A stretch of 64,000 bases of DNA from Clostridia bacterium (GCA_017470145.1 JAFUFB010000003.1:186001-250000); one strand, 5' to 3'. Shown: positions 8,872 through 16,421, numbered from the stretch's first letter. Translations and numbers: made by a program. Notes: generated by a model from the letters alone, not told the origin.

Positions 8872-9260
8872 CCGTGGCTCAGCTGGACGCAGAGGCCGGA
8901 CACGCAGGCCTTAGCATAATAGGTTATCTCGCACCAGGTGCCGGTCTCTTCGCTGTAAGTATGATCGTGGAAGAAGAGGCGGCAGCCCATCTCATGTCCG
9001 TCCGGAGCTTCTTCTCCATTCCACCATGCGCCTCCCGCTGCGCCGTCCATGTCCGTCTCGTTCAATTCCACGACTTCTGCATTGCCCTGTTCGCTCTGCA
9101 TGCGAAGTTCTTTTTCCGCTGCAATGAGCTCCTCCTCGGTCACCTCAAAGCCCAGTTCCGCCGCGACTGCCACCGCCTGGCTGGGATCGGACACGCGGGC
9201 CTTCAGCGCCTCGTCCGAAAGGACTTTCTTCAGAAATTCCGTTGCTGTGCTATTCACCAT
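8868..9260 (-). CDS. Nif11-leader RiPP precursor 1
   Basis: A 130-residue precursor. Residues 1-77 are a Nif11-type leader (TEFLKKVLSDEAL and AVAVAAELGFEVTEEEL) ending in the double-glycine site MDGAAGG (Gly76-Gly77), the expected C39 protease cut. The 53-residue core has four cysteines, and histidines and aromatics: DGHEMGC, HDHTY, TWCEI and CVSGLC. It overlaps the start of the radical SAM gene. Its core shares the pattern DGHE-x-GC-x2-F-x-H, Tyr, then WCE with precursor 2, so the two products are probably related. The leader is nearly identical in all three Nif11 precursors while cores diverge, as expected for a modular RiPP family. Confidence 0.9.
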   Translation of the reverse strand: MVNSTATEFLKKVLSDEALKARVSDPSQAVAVAAELGFEVTEEELIAAEKELRMQSEQGNAEVVELNETDMDGAAGGAWWNGEEAPDGHEMGCRLFFHDHTYSEETGTWCEITYYAKACVSGLCVQLSHG

Positions 9261-9315
9261 GGTTCTTTCCTCCTTTTTTCATCAAAGGTGTTTCCCTTTG
9301 GAATTGCGCTGGTTT

Positions 9316-9663
9316 TCAATGCGTGTGAAACTCATATTCGCACCACTCTTTGTTGTCCCTGACATATTCGTAATGATGATAGAAGAAGAGGCAGCCTTTT
9401 TCATGCCCATCTTTGGCGTCCTCGCCAAACCCAAAGAGGCCGCCGGCAGCCTGATCCATGTTCTCTTCGTTCAGTTCCACGACTTCCGCATTTTCCTGTT
9501 TGCGTAGCTCTTTTTCCGCCGAAATGAGTTCCTCTTCAGTGATCTCATAACCCAGCTCCGCTGCGACAGCCACAGCCTGACTGGGATCGGCCACGCGGGT
9601 TTTCAGCGCCTCGTCCGAAAGAACTTTCTTCAGAAATTCCGTTGCCGCATGGTGGTTTTCCAT
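9316..9663 (-). CDS. Nif11-leader RiPP precursor 2
   Basis: A 115-residue precursor with a Nif11 leader ending MDQAAGG (Gly74-Gly75). The 40-residue core, LFGFGEDAKDGHEKGC onward, contains only two cysteines (one in KGC, one in EWCEY), several Tyr/Phe and a His-rich tail (FHTH). Its DGHE-x-GC and WCE motifs match precursor 1. The ribosome site AGGAGGT lies just before ATG at 9663. It sits between the other two precursors with no promoter or terminator visible in the 55- and 84-bp gaps, so it is co-transcribed with them. Confidence 0.9.
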   Translation of the reverse strand: MENHHAATEFLKKVLSDEALKTRVADPSQAVAVAAELGYEITEEELISAEKELRKQENAEVVELNEENMDQAAGGLFGFGEDAKDGHEKGCLFFYHHYEYVRDNKEWCEYEFHTH

Positions 9664-9747
9664 TGTGTTTACCTCCTATGGTCATATTGATTTCTGCTTC
9701 GGTTGCAATCATGTGAACCTTAAGTCCCAGGGAGAAAGCGGTTCGCC

Positions 9748-10215
9748 TCAGCGAACTTCCCCATACATCGTTCGGGTCGTTTCAGTTCCGCAGTTCGGAC
9801 AGATATAATGTGCCTTCGCACCCCCTTTCGTCGTATATCCGTTATAGCACATTGCATTGCCGCATTTCGGGCATTCTTCGCATGTGGGTTCGTGGCTGTA
9901 TTCTACATTAAGTATAATACAGAAATCATTGCTCCAGCAGCGGCTGCCTGCCTCTACGGTCGCTGCGCAGCCCTGTTTTATCCAATCCCTGCTGCCTCCG
10001 GCAGCCCGATCCATATCCGCCTCGTCCAGCTCCACGACCTCTGCGCTGTTCTGTCTGCAAAACTCTTTCTTTGCCGTAACGAGTTCCTCCTCTGTCACCT
10101 CGAAGCCCAGCTCCGCTGCAACTGCCACTGCTTGAGCGAGATCGGCCACGCGGGCCCTCAGCGCCTCGTCTGAAAGGACTTTCTTCAGAAATTCCGTTGC
10201 TGCGTTGTTTGCCAT
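9748..10215 (-). CDS. Nif11-leader RiPP precursor 3 with zinc-ribbon-like tail
   Basis: A 155-residue precursor. The leader matches the other two and ends MDRAAGG (Gly73-Gly74). The 81-residue core has an N-terminal half with spaced cysteines (QGCAATVEAGSRC, SNDFC) and a C-terminal half that looks like a zinc ribbon: CEECPKCGNAMC, then CPNCGTE about 20 residues later. It ends TMYGEVR. GGAGG precedes ATG at 10215. The first half resembles cores found in other NHLP-type precursors. A zinc-ribbon-like part in an exported peptide is unusual: it may be a metal-binding product or a fusion of a leader to a small cytoplasmic-type domain. Confidence 0.87.
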   Translation of the reverse strand: MANNAATEFLKKVLSDEALRARVADLAQAVAVAAELGFEVTEEELVTAKKEFCRQNSAEVVELDEADMDRAAGGSRDWIKQGCAATVEAGSRCWSNDFCIILNVEYSHEPTCEECPKCGNAMCYNGYTTKGGAKAHYICPNCGTETTRTMYGEVR

Positions 10216-10248
10216 TGTGGTTTCCTCCTTTGATGTGTGTTTCCCGTT

Positions 10249-10914
10249 TTATTTCTCCGCAAGCATCCGCTTGGCGCTGGACAGGGTCTTCAAATATACG
10301 ATAAAAGCGATCAGCTCAAATATCAGCGAGGCCAGCGCCAGCAAGGTCACAGCGATTCCAATGAGGCCAAGGGTGGTTTGATCCTGCACGCCGGCGATCG
10401 TAAAAATAGCGCCGATAGCAGCAGCAATGGAAATGATTTGGGCAGTGATGAACCGATTGATCGCCTTCTTGGCCAAATCGCCTACTGCCTGATCCAGCAT
10501 ATGCTTTGCCAGAGAAATGATCCCCGTCAGGATGTAGTAGACCGCCAGCAGATCGCCGATATTTCCGATGACGGCAGCCAAAGATGAAAGGAGCGTGTTG
10601 CTGCTTTGGAACACGCTTGCAGCCACAGAGCCTATGATCCCTACACATAGCCAGATCAGCGCTTTTCTGAAAACGGGCTCGTCCTGGGAGGCGTCGATGG
10701 TTCCTTTCACATTTAGAATGAAGGAAACAAAACCGGCAACAACGCCAGCAATCATCAGCACACCCGCGACTGCCGCGACGCTTTCGGCAGCATCCCGCAC
10801 CTGCCCGACAGATACGATCATAGACATACATGCGAAAGCGATCGCCGACAGAAGCTGTAAAAACACAGCGGTATATATGTTCTTGACGCCATTGTAAGCA
10901 TGAGGAAATTTCAT
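10249..10914 (-). CDS. Multi-pass membrane protein in RiPP operon (possible immunity)
   Basis: A 221-residue hydrophobic protein with about five or six membrane segments, for example AVFLQLLSAIAFACMSMIVS, SVAAVAGVLMIAGVVAGFVS, ALIWLCVGIIGSVAAS, ITAQIISIAAAIGAIFTIAG and IGIAVTLLALASLIFELIAF. No family is recognised. I chose ATG at 10914 with GGGTGG upstream. It lies between the upstream secreted protein (28-bp gap) and precursor 3 (33-bp gap), inside one operon. Integral membrane proteins in this position in bacteriocin clusters often give self-protection, but nothing in the sequence proves it. Confidence 0.72.
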   Translation of the reverse strand: MKFPHAYNGVKNIYTAVFLQLLSAIAFACMSMIVSVGQVRDAAESVAAVAGVLMIAGVVAGFVSFILNVKGTIDASQDEPVFRKALIWLCVGIIGSVAASVFQSSNTLLSSLAAVIGNIGDLLAVYYILTGIISLAKHMLDQAVGDLAKKAINRFITAQIISIAAAIGAIFTIAGVQDQTTLGLIGIAVTLLALASLIFELIAFIVYLKTLSSAKRMLAEK

Positions 10915-10942
10915 CGTACTTCCACCCTTTCCATCATCAATA

Positions 10943-11701
10943 TCAGTTGCAGCGCTCAAAAGCAATGATTTCGTCAGGTGCATCGGACCTGATCCAGATC
11001 AGATTGAAGGTTTCATCATCCACCGCATCGAGCTTTAATCCGCCCAATGCACCGGCTTCCACCGGCTCGCCCCGTTCTTGGCCGTCCAGCGGCAAATCGT
11101 ACAGCTTGCCTTTGTCGTAGAGGAAGCCGTCTTCGTAGCAATCGTAGTAAACGGTAGCAATGAAAATATATGCGCCATGGCTCACAGGGGAAGTGATTTC
11201 CACATCCCAGCCCATTGCTTCATTCTTTTCAATGCGCATTTGGGTGAACTGCGTGTCCTTTTCCAGCCATTCCCCGGAGAGAAAAGCGTCCTGCTCTTCC
11301 TCCATGGGGGAGGCGGTATAGGAGCCGCCCACGTTTTCGATGATTTTTCCGTCCTCCACAGCCAGATCCCACGTCATGGCCTGGTCGCAGGCCACGGCGC
11401 AGTAATAATGCCGCACGGAAACGGTGGCTTCTCCGTCTCCCACGGGATCATACTGTACCACAAAGCAGCCATCCTCAATCTGCGCTTTGGAAAGCCTCAC
11501 GACTGTATCATCTTCGCTCATCTCATCTGCATACCATCCCTGATCGTCCTCCTCTACGGGGATGCGGATGACGTAGCTTCCATTTTCAATTTCGCAGATA
11601 ATTGCCGCGCTTTTCTCTTCCTCCGCCAGCGCAACGCCGGTCATTATCATACACAAGGCGCACAGCAGTGCGAAGGTTTTCCTCAGATAGGTGTTCTTCA
11701 T
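10943..11701 (-). CDS. Secreted acidic protein of unknown function
   Basis: A 252-residue protein with a signal peptide (MKNTYLRKTFALLCALCM, cleavage likely after GVALA) and a strongly acidic mature part. Pieces such as YYCAVACDQAMTWDLAVEDGK and YFIATVYYDCYEDG-like segments suggest a beta-sandwich, with four cysteines that could pair outside the cell. ATG at 11701 follows AGGAGGAAACCACG. It comes directly after the double-glycine peptide gene. It is like the protein at 4802-5698 in size, signal peptide and acidity, but I see no alignment that proves homology. Family not recognised. Confidence 0.7.
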   Translation of the reverse strand: MKNTYLRKTFALLCALCMIMTGVALAEEEKSAAIICEIENGSYVIRIPVEEDDQGWYADEMSEDDTVVRLSKAQIEDGCFVVQYDPVGDGEATVSVRHYYCAVACDQAMTWDLAVEDGKIIENVGGSYTASPMEEEQDAFLSGEWLEKDTQFTQMRIEKNEAMGWDVEITSPVSHGAYIFIATVYYDCYEDGFLYDKGKLYDLPLDGQERGEPVEAGALGGLKLDAVDDETFNLIWIRSDAPDEIIAFERCN

Positions 11702-11718
11702 CGTGGTTTCCTCCTCAT

Positions 11719-11988
11719 TCATTTTTGATTTTTCTCCAGTGAGCCGTGCTGTTCGATCCAGACGTACTCCGCCCACTCGGAAGGATTCAGGAAGATACGC
11801 GCTGCCACATACGGCTTCTCCCGTGCATCGCTTTTCTCCATGATCCTGGCGAACAGGTTTTCATCCATGCACGATTGCAAATATGCGATGGCCTCCTTTT
11901 TGAATCTGCCCGGCGTGTATTGCCCGCCTGCGGCAGCGTTCATTTCTTCGATGCTCAGTTCTTCAAAAGCGGCGTTTTTTTGCTCCAT
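11719..11988 (-). CDS. Small double-glycine-leader peptide (non-Nif11)
   Basis: An 89-residue peptide. Its leader is only 22 residues, MEQKNAAFEELSIEEMNAAA followed by GG, with the ELSIEEM-x-AA-GG pattern of classical bacteriocin or pheromone leaders cut by C39 peptidases. The predicted 67-residue core QYTPGRFKKEAIAYLQSC onward has one cysteine and is helix-prone and charged. I chose ATG at 11988 (AAGGAATAAG upstream). The longer in-frame reading has no ribosome site and crosses the promoter. It is the first gene after SARP-like site B, so it would be the most highly made product of that promoter; it could be a bacteriocin, a signal for the two-component system, or another RiPP substrate. Confidence 0.78.
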   Translation of the reverse strand: MEQKNAAFEELSIEEMNAAAGGQYTPGRFKKEAIAYLQSCMDENLFARIMEKSDAREKPYVAARIFLNPSEWAEYVWIEQHGSLEKNQK

Positions 11989-12094
11989 CTTATTCCTTCT
12001 CTCCTTATATAAGCCCGCCGAGCCGGTCGATATAGGCTTCCAGCTCACCCAGGGGGAGGCATACATAGCACACCCCTCTCCACGGGTCTGTCCG

Positions 12095-12127
12095 AATTCT
12101 ATCATGGGCTGTCCATCATATGTCCAC
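12095..12127 (-). promoter_or_regulatory. SARP-type direct-repeat operator and promoter, site B (precursor operon)
   Basis: Minus-strand TGGACA-TATGA-TGGACA (12127 to 12111) is followed after eight bases by TAGAAT (12102-12097), a 5/6 match to a -10 box. The repeat, 11-bp period and 8-bp gap match site A. This promoter drives the double-glycine peptide and, with no terminator seen before 4.8 kb, probably the whole precursor/rSAM operon. Confidence 0.75.
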
Positions 12128-12130
12128 CCA

Positions 12131-12165
12131 AGAAAAAAGGGCTGCTGCGTTTAGCAGCATCCCCG
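12131..12165 (-). terminator. Rho-independent terminator of the two-component operon
   Basis: On the minus strand GGGGATGCTGC-TAAAC-GCAGCAGCCC is followed by TTTTTTC. It ends the transcript from the histidine kinase and response regulator about 165 bp past the regulator's stop codon. Confidence 0.8.
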
Positions 12166-12280
12166 AAATCCCGTTATTCTTCATGAATTACGCCGCAAAG
12201 TCAGCTTTACCCTGCCGCAGCGGTCAAGCTTGGCCCATTCGGGACGCCGGTGGCGTGAACCGGCAGGGAATGTGCTTGCC

Positions 12281-12297
12281 TGTCCATCAGACGTCCG
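12281..12297 (-). promoter_or_regulatory. Degenerate third copy of the SARP-type repeat, site C
   Basis: Minus-strand CGGACG-TCTGA-TGGACA has the same 11-bp period with two changes in the distal half. No good -10 box is at the 8-bp position and no gene starts before the terminator at 12131-12165. It may be a decayed site or a regulator-binding site without a promoter. The rest of 11989-12326 holds site B and the terminator; nothing else is seen. Confidence 0.45.
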
Positions 12298-12326
12298 CCC
12301 GGCAGCTATGACCGTTTGTACATGAT

Positions 12327-13136
12327 TTATTCCATTTCCTTTCCGAACGCCTTTCGGGCGATGTAACTTTCCGTGATGCTTGCCCAGGAATACGCGCTCA
12401 TATACTCGCCGCGGAACATATTGACGGCCTCCGGGTCTCCCTGAAAGAAACGGTAAACATCGCATGAAAACGTCTCCGGCACAATACGCATGGTGCCTTT
12501 CTTCAGAGAAAACATTTCCTGCGCGCCGCAGGAATCCAGGGCATCCCGCAGGATGCGAATGATCACGTCCAGCTGCTTTTGCATGGATCGGTCGTATTCC
12601 CGATCCTCCCATAAGATGGAAAAGGCTTCCGCACGGGTCACGCTGCTGCCCTGTTTATCCACCAGGTAGGCGAGCAGCTCCTTGGACTTCGCTTTTCGGA
12701 AAGTCACCTGCTCCCCATCCACGAAGAGATCGAAGCCCCCGAAGGTTTTTACCTCGATATGAGCCGCTTGCTTTCTGTCCTTTCCTTCCGACGCATAGGA
12801 GATTTCCTCCGCCAGTTTATCCGGCTCCACAGGTTTTAGCAAATATCCCGAGGCGTGCACGCCGAACGCTTTCAAGGCATACTGGGAATAAGCCGTCAAA
12901 AAAACGATCGCTGTTTTCGGGCAAATTTTCTTGATGGCGGCAGCCAGCTCGATGCCGTCCATTTCGGGCATATCGATGTCCAGCAGCGCAACATCGACGG
13001 CATGATCCCGGCAATATGCCAGCGCCTCCCCGGCTTCCGTAAAGCCCAGCGCCTCCCGCACCGAGGGGAGCTTTTGACATTGTGCCGTAACCTCCGCCAC
13101 GATCAGGTATTCGTCGTCCACACAAATCACTCTCAT
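12327..13136 (-). CDS. Response regulator with SARP-like DNA-binding output domain
   Basis: A 269-residue regulator. Residues 1 to about 120 form a receiver domain with phospho-acceptor Asp53 (LLDIDMPEMDG), acidic pocket DDE at 7-9, Thr in FLTAYSQYALKAF and Lys in LLKPVEP. Residues about 128-220 form an OmpR-type winged helix of the SARP kind (VKTFGGFDLFVDGEQVTFRK, KSKELLAYLVDKQGSSVTR), followed by a short BTAD-like helical end. This is the receiver-plus-SARP (SAPR family) layout. It overlaps the kinase gene by four bases. Direct-repeat sites A and B match how SARPs bind, so it is the likely activator of both RiPP operons. Full BTAD domains are longer; the end here is reduced. Confidence 0.88.
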   Translation of the reverse strand: MRVICVDDEYLIVAEVTAQCQKLPSVREALGFTEAGEALAYCRDHAVDVALLDIDMPEMDGIELAAAIKKICPKTAIVFLTAYSQYALKAFGVHASGYLLKPVEPDKLAEEISYASEGKDRKQAAHIEVKTFGGFDLFVDGEQVTFRKAKSKELLAYLVDKQGSSVTRAEAFSILWEDREYDRSMQKQLDVIIRILRDALDSCGAQEMFSLKKGTMRIVPETFSCDVYRFFQGDPEAVNMFRGEYMSAYSWASITESYIARKAFGKEME

Positions 13137-14443
13137 GTGCGTTCCTCCCGTTTTCCTTCGTCTGCCATCTTCTTTTTTTCGGAGGGCGTGAAGGGAATAT
13201 CGATCATAACGGCGGTCCCCTCACCGATACGACTTTCGATTTTCAGCGTGCCTCCGCAGAGCCTTTCGATTCGCTCCCGGACATTACGGATGCCGATGTG
13301 CCCATCCGTTTCGTTCGTTTTCTCCACGTCAAAGCCTTTCCCATTATCCCGGATCACGATCTGATGGCCCGTCTGGCTCCTGTCTGCTGTGATTTTGACG
13401 ATACCGTCCTTCCTGACGCGCACGCCATGACGGATGGCATTTTCAACCATGGGCTGAATCGAAAGCGCCGGCAGCAGGAAATCCTCGTCCTGAATGTCAT
13501 AAATGATCTGGATAAAGGGAAAGCGGGTGATTTCGATATCCGCATACGTTCTGGTGTGCTCGGTTTCCTTGCTCAATGAAATCAACTCGCATTTTCCCAG
13601 AGAATCCAGGTTTTGCCGAAGATACGCGCTGAATTTCCCCGTGACCTCGTAAGCCTTTTCCGGGTCGATATGACAAAGCGACTGGATCGTGGAAAGAGTA
13701 TTATACAAAAAGTGCGGCTGGATCTGGGTCATCATGATCTGGATACGCTGCTCCGCTTCCAGCGCCTTTTCATGCTCCCGGACAAATTGCAGATGCAGCC
13801 AGATATAGAAAAACAAGCTGCTGACGACAATCGCAATCGACAAAAAAGAAACGATCTGCACCTTGTCACCTACGCTGTAATCCAGAAAAATCGAGGAAAC
13901 GATCAGCAGCACATTCAGCATGGGGATTAATATCTCCAGCCGACGGAGATTCCTGAATTTGCGGATGGTCAGCACCGTCAGTTCAACCAGCAAAAGGATA
14001 CAAACGTACAGGGAAACGTTCCGCAAGGGGCCAGGAATCCAAGCGCCGCCTGGTTCGTAGTAAAAGGTGATCGGCCAGATCAGAGCGGACAGGTAGAGCA
14101 GCGCGTTGATGCCGCATAGCACCCATTCCCATACGCATTTCCGATCCGGGCTGACAATCATAACAAACAAGACCAGGATCACGGGGCGGATGCTGTATCC
14201 AAATGCGGAATCCAGGGTGGCCAAGGGAATGGATCGCTTCGGCAGCGCCATCAGCACGGCGGCGCAGTTTTCGGCGATCAGGAAGAAGGACAGCACGGCG
14301 ATACAGTGAATCACGGTCTTATGCTTTTTACTGATATAAGAATCAAATTGAACCGCCAAGCTCAGCGCGATCAGGATCAGCGTCAGAGGGAGGATCATCG
14401 TAAGCGTGTCAATCGCTTCCTGGCTCAGAAATTCTGTGATCAA
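13133..14443 (-). CDS. 7-TM LytS/AgrC-like sensor histidine kinase
   Basis: A 436-residue kinase. Seven membrane segments lie in residues 13-220, with no large extracytoplasmic domain, so the membrane part itself likely senses a hydrophobic or peptide signal. A short coiled region (221-236) leads to the His_kinase domain: His244 in QIQPHFLYNTLSTIQ, then N-box PMVENAIRHGV and glycine motifs DNGKGFD and GHIGIRNVRERIE. Start is TTG at 14443 with AAAGGAG eight bases before; no better ATG is found. It overlaps the response regulator (ATGA), so they form one two-component pair. Kinases of this class are often peptide-pheromone receptors, and a small exported peptide is made by the same island. Confidence 0.9.
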   Translation of the reverse strand: MITEFLSQEAIDTLTMILPLTLILIALSLAVQFDSYISKKHKTVIHCIAVLSFFLIAENCAAVLMALPKRSIPLATLDSAFGYSIRPVILVLFVMIVSPDRKCVWEWVLCGINALLYLSALIWPITFYYEPGGAWIPGPLRNVSLYVCILLLVELTVLTIRKFRNLRRLEILIPMLNVLLIVSSIFLDYSVGDKVQIVSFLSIAIVVSSLFFYIWLHLQFVREHEKALEAEQRIQIMMTQIQPHFLYNTLSTIQSLCHIDPEKAYEVTGKFSAYLRQNLDSLGKCELISLSKETEHTRTYADIEITRFPFIQIIYDIQDEDFLLPALSIQPMVENAIRHGVRVRKDGIVKITADRSQTGHQIVIRDNGKGFDVEKTNETDGHIGIRNVRERIERLCGGTLKIESRIGEGTAVMIDIPFTPSEKKKMADEGKREERT

Positions 14444-14508
14444 CGGAGGCTCTCCTTTCGCTTCTGCGGAATAAAAGATTTGTCCAGGAACAATACGCCT
14501 TCATCTTT

Positions 14509-15966
14509 TCATCCCAGCACCATGGACAATACGCCAAAGAAGGCAATCAGCACGATCAGGAAAATGATTTCCTGCTTCCACCTTTTTTGAAGCAGGCCCG
14601 CGCATTCCCGCATGAAGGCATTGGGCCAGTACCACCATTTGGTTTTTTCGCCCATGCCTTCGGCTTTGAGCCCCGCCATGTTTGCCCATACGCCGCTGCG
14701 GAACACATGATAATTGGTGGTGGCAAATACCGTTTTGCCCTCCGGATTGATGCTGTTGATGATCTGTTTGGAAAAGGCCATGTTCTGGTAGGTGTTTTGA
14801 GATTGCGCTTCGGTGTGGATTCTATCTTCCGGCACGCCCTGGGAAATCAAGTACCGCCGCATGGCTTCGGCCTCCGGCATGGGCTCGTCCCGCCCCTGGC
14901 CGCCGGAAGGGATTAAAATCGCTTCCTTGCCGATCTCTTCCTTTTGCTGCCGCCAGAAGGAAAGCGTGCGATCCACACGGCCCCGGAGCAGCGGTGGGAG
15001 CGATCCGTCTTTTCTGAACCAGCAGCCCAGGATCACGATAAAATCCTTATCCGCCTTCGGCTGGTATTTGGCGGCCTTTATGCCGCAGACGGCAGAGCCG
15101 ATCAGCATGCACTCAAAGTAAACGAACGCTGTAGCATACACGTTTTCCAGCGTGCTTTGGATTCTGCCCTCCCATTCCGATCCCATAAAATCACGGGTGA
15201 ACAGATAAAAGCCCAGGGCTTCTCCGGCGATCAGAAAAACACTGACAGCCAGCCCCAGCACATTTTGAACGTGAGCCCGTTCATGCCGCAGCAGCGTAGC
15301 GTTACTGACAGCCATAGCCAGCGCAAACAGCAGAATAAACGGCATGGTCTGCATCATAAACAGTTTGCTTGCCCCATTGATCGTATTGTACGCGGAAAAC
15401 ATATTGTAGGATTCCGGATGGACGATGTGTTGCACAGTTGAGAGCAGCATGGTGATGCCCGTCAGCATCGCAAATAAGGAAAAGCCGGCATAGTAAATCG
15501 TGGAATAAGCGTAATAGTCCGGCCCCTTTGCCTGGAAGTAATGCCAAATCATGATCGCGCTGACAAAGAACCAGAACAGCGTCACAGCGATCAGCACGGC
15601 AGTATCGCCGGTAAACCCTCCCGTCTGCGGATCATATACCGTGCCCAGCGGGCCTACGCGAAAAACCTGAAAGGCGATCTCATTACCCTGCTGATCGTAC
15701 AGGCGGACGTCCGCCTCGCCCGCCTGATTCGGATGAATCGGAATGCTGACCGAGCCCGGACGAAGCGTTATATCGCCCAATCGCAAAACGTCCGCATGAT
15801 CGATTTCCGTCCGCGGTATGCTGTTGTCTTCCCGCAGTGCTTGTTCCACTCGCTCCTGGATCGGAATATGAGCAGTGTATGTGCGAAACACCGTCAAACG
15901 GCACAGTGCGCAAAAAAGAATCAGCGCTATCGCGCAAATCCCGATCTGCTTTGCAGCCTTCCGCAT
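14509..15966 (-). CDS. Membrane protein with YdcF/ElyC-like (DUF218) domain
   Basis: A 485-residue protein. One N-terminal membrane segment (IGICAIALILFCALCRLTV) precedes an extracytoplasmic stretch of about 100 residues; then come about five more membrane helices and a cytoplasmic or surface DUF218 domain at about 310-460. The domain has the family motifs FIVILGCWFRKDG, LIPSGGQGRDEPMPEAEAM, and the NYHVFRSG segment. A last membrane helix closes the protein. ATG at 15966 follows AGGAGGAAAACC. It lies 65 bp upstream of the kinase gene in the same direction and may share its transcript. DUF218 proteins are linked to cell-envelope polysaccharide or vancomycin-related processes; the role here is unknown. 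It could help signal sensing or immunity. Confidence 0.83.
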   Translation of the reverse strand: MRKAAKQIGICAIALILFCALCRLTVFRTYTAHIPIQERVEQALREDNSIPRTEIDHADVLRLGDITLRPGSVSIPIHPNQAGEADVRLYDQQGNEIAFQVFRVGPLGTVYDPQTGGFTGDTAVLIAVTLFWFFVSAIMIWHYFQAKGPDYYAYSTIYYAGFSLFAMLTGITMLLSTVQHIVHPESYNMFSAYNTINGASKLFMMQTMPFILLFALAMAVSNATLLRHERAHVQNVLGLAVSVFLIAGEALGFYLFTRDFMGSEWEGRIQSTLENVYATAFVYFECMLIGSAVCGIKAAKYQPKADKDFIVILGCWFRKDGSLPPLLRGRVDRTLSFWRQQKEEIGKEAILIPSGGQGRDEPMPEAEAMRRYLISQGVPEDRIHTEAQSQNTYQNMAFSKQIINSINPEGKTVFATTNYHVFRSGVWANMAGLKAEGMGEKTKWWYWPNAFMRECAGLLQKRWKQEIIFLIVLIAFFGVLSMVLG

Positions 15967-16089
15967 GGTTTTCCTCCTGCAGTACATCACAATATCATAG
16001 AACTTTCTCACGGTGTTTGACTGTACCGTCATGCCCGTTCTTCAGCACAATTTTGTCCTTACACCGTTATGCATGATCGTGGCAAGCAA

Positions 16090-16371
16090 TGCAATCCGGC
16101 CCGAATTGCCGGATGCTTGTTGGATGGCTCCGCCCCCAAGCCCTTAAATACCAGAGCTGGTGCTCTGTGGTTGTGACGTTTGTCTGCGACAAACGCCTTT
16201 GCGGCTCGCATCGAAAATGAAAAATCGCCCCTTTCGTTTATGGTGAACAAGTGATACTACTGCCTGACCCGCCTTATATTTGTTCAGCTCATCCGGCTTT
16301 GCCGGATGTTCAAAGGAGACCGGGGACGCTTCCCCGGCGAGCCGCATCCCGCCCATTGGGGCCGGGATGCA
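16090..16371 (-). ncRNA. Candidate structured non-coding RNA (at least five stem-loops)
   Basis: The 455-bp gap between the YdcF-like gene and the XRE gene is packed with perfect or near-perfect hairpins. These are ATCCGGC/GCCGGAT (16094-16114), CAGAGC/GCTCTG (16152-16167), CGTTTGTC/GACAAACG (16177-16195), CATCCGGC/GCCGGATG (16290-16308), CCGGGGA/TCCCCGG (16320-16337) and GCATCCCG/CGGGATGC (16344-16370). An 86-codon open frame crosses it on the minus strand but has no ribosome site and I do not regard it as a gene. The pattern suggests a large folded RNA on the minus strand, or a mobile-element origin region. The raiA-type RNAs of Bacillota came to mind but I cannot confirm the match. Confidence 0.5.
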
Positions 16372-16421
16372 TTGCTCGCGATGTTTTGTTTTCGTTTTCG
16401 CCATTTTGCGTTCTGAAAAAA

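Noticed and set aside
7405-12105. Lanthipeptide or proteusin class for the Nif11 cluster
   Set aside because: No LanM, LanB/C or cyclodehydratase genes are in the window; the only visible modifying enzyme is the radical SAM/SPASM protein.
14471-14476. A lone TGGACA (minus strand) before the kinase gene as a fourth SARP site
   Set aside because: Only one half-site is present, without the 11-bp partner, so it is probably chance.
16144-16404. An 86-codon minus-strand frame starting MAKTKTKHREQC in the structured gap
   Set aside because: No ribosome site, and the sequence is almost wholly made of perfect hairpins, so its amino acids are by-products of RNA or DNA structure. It might still be annotated as a protein in some genomes.
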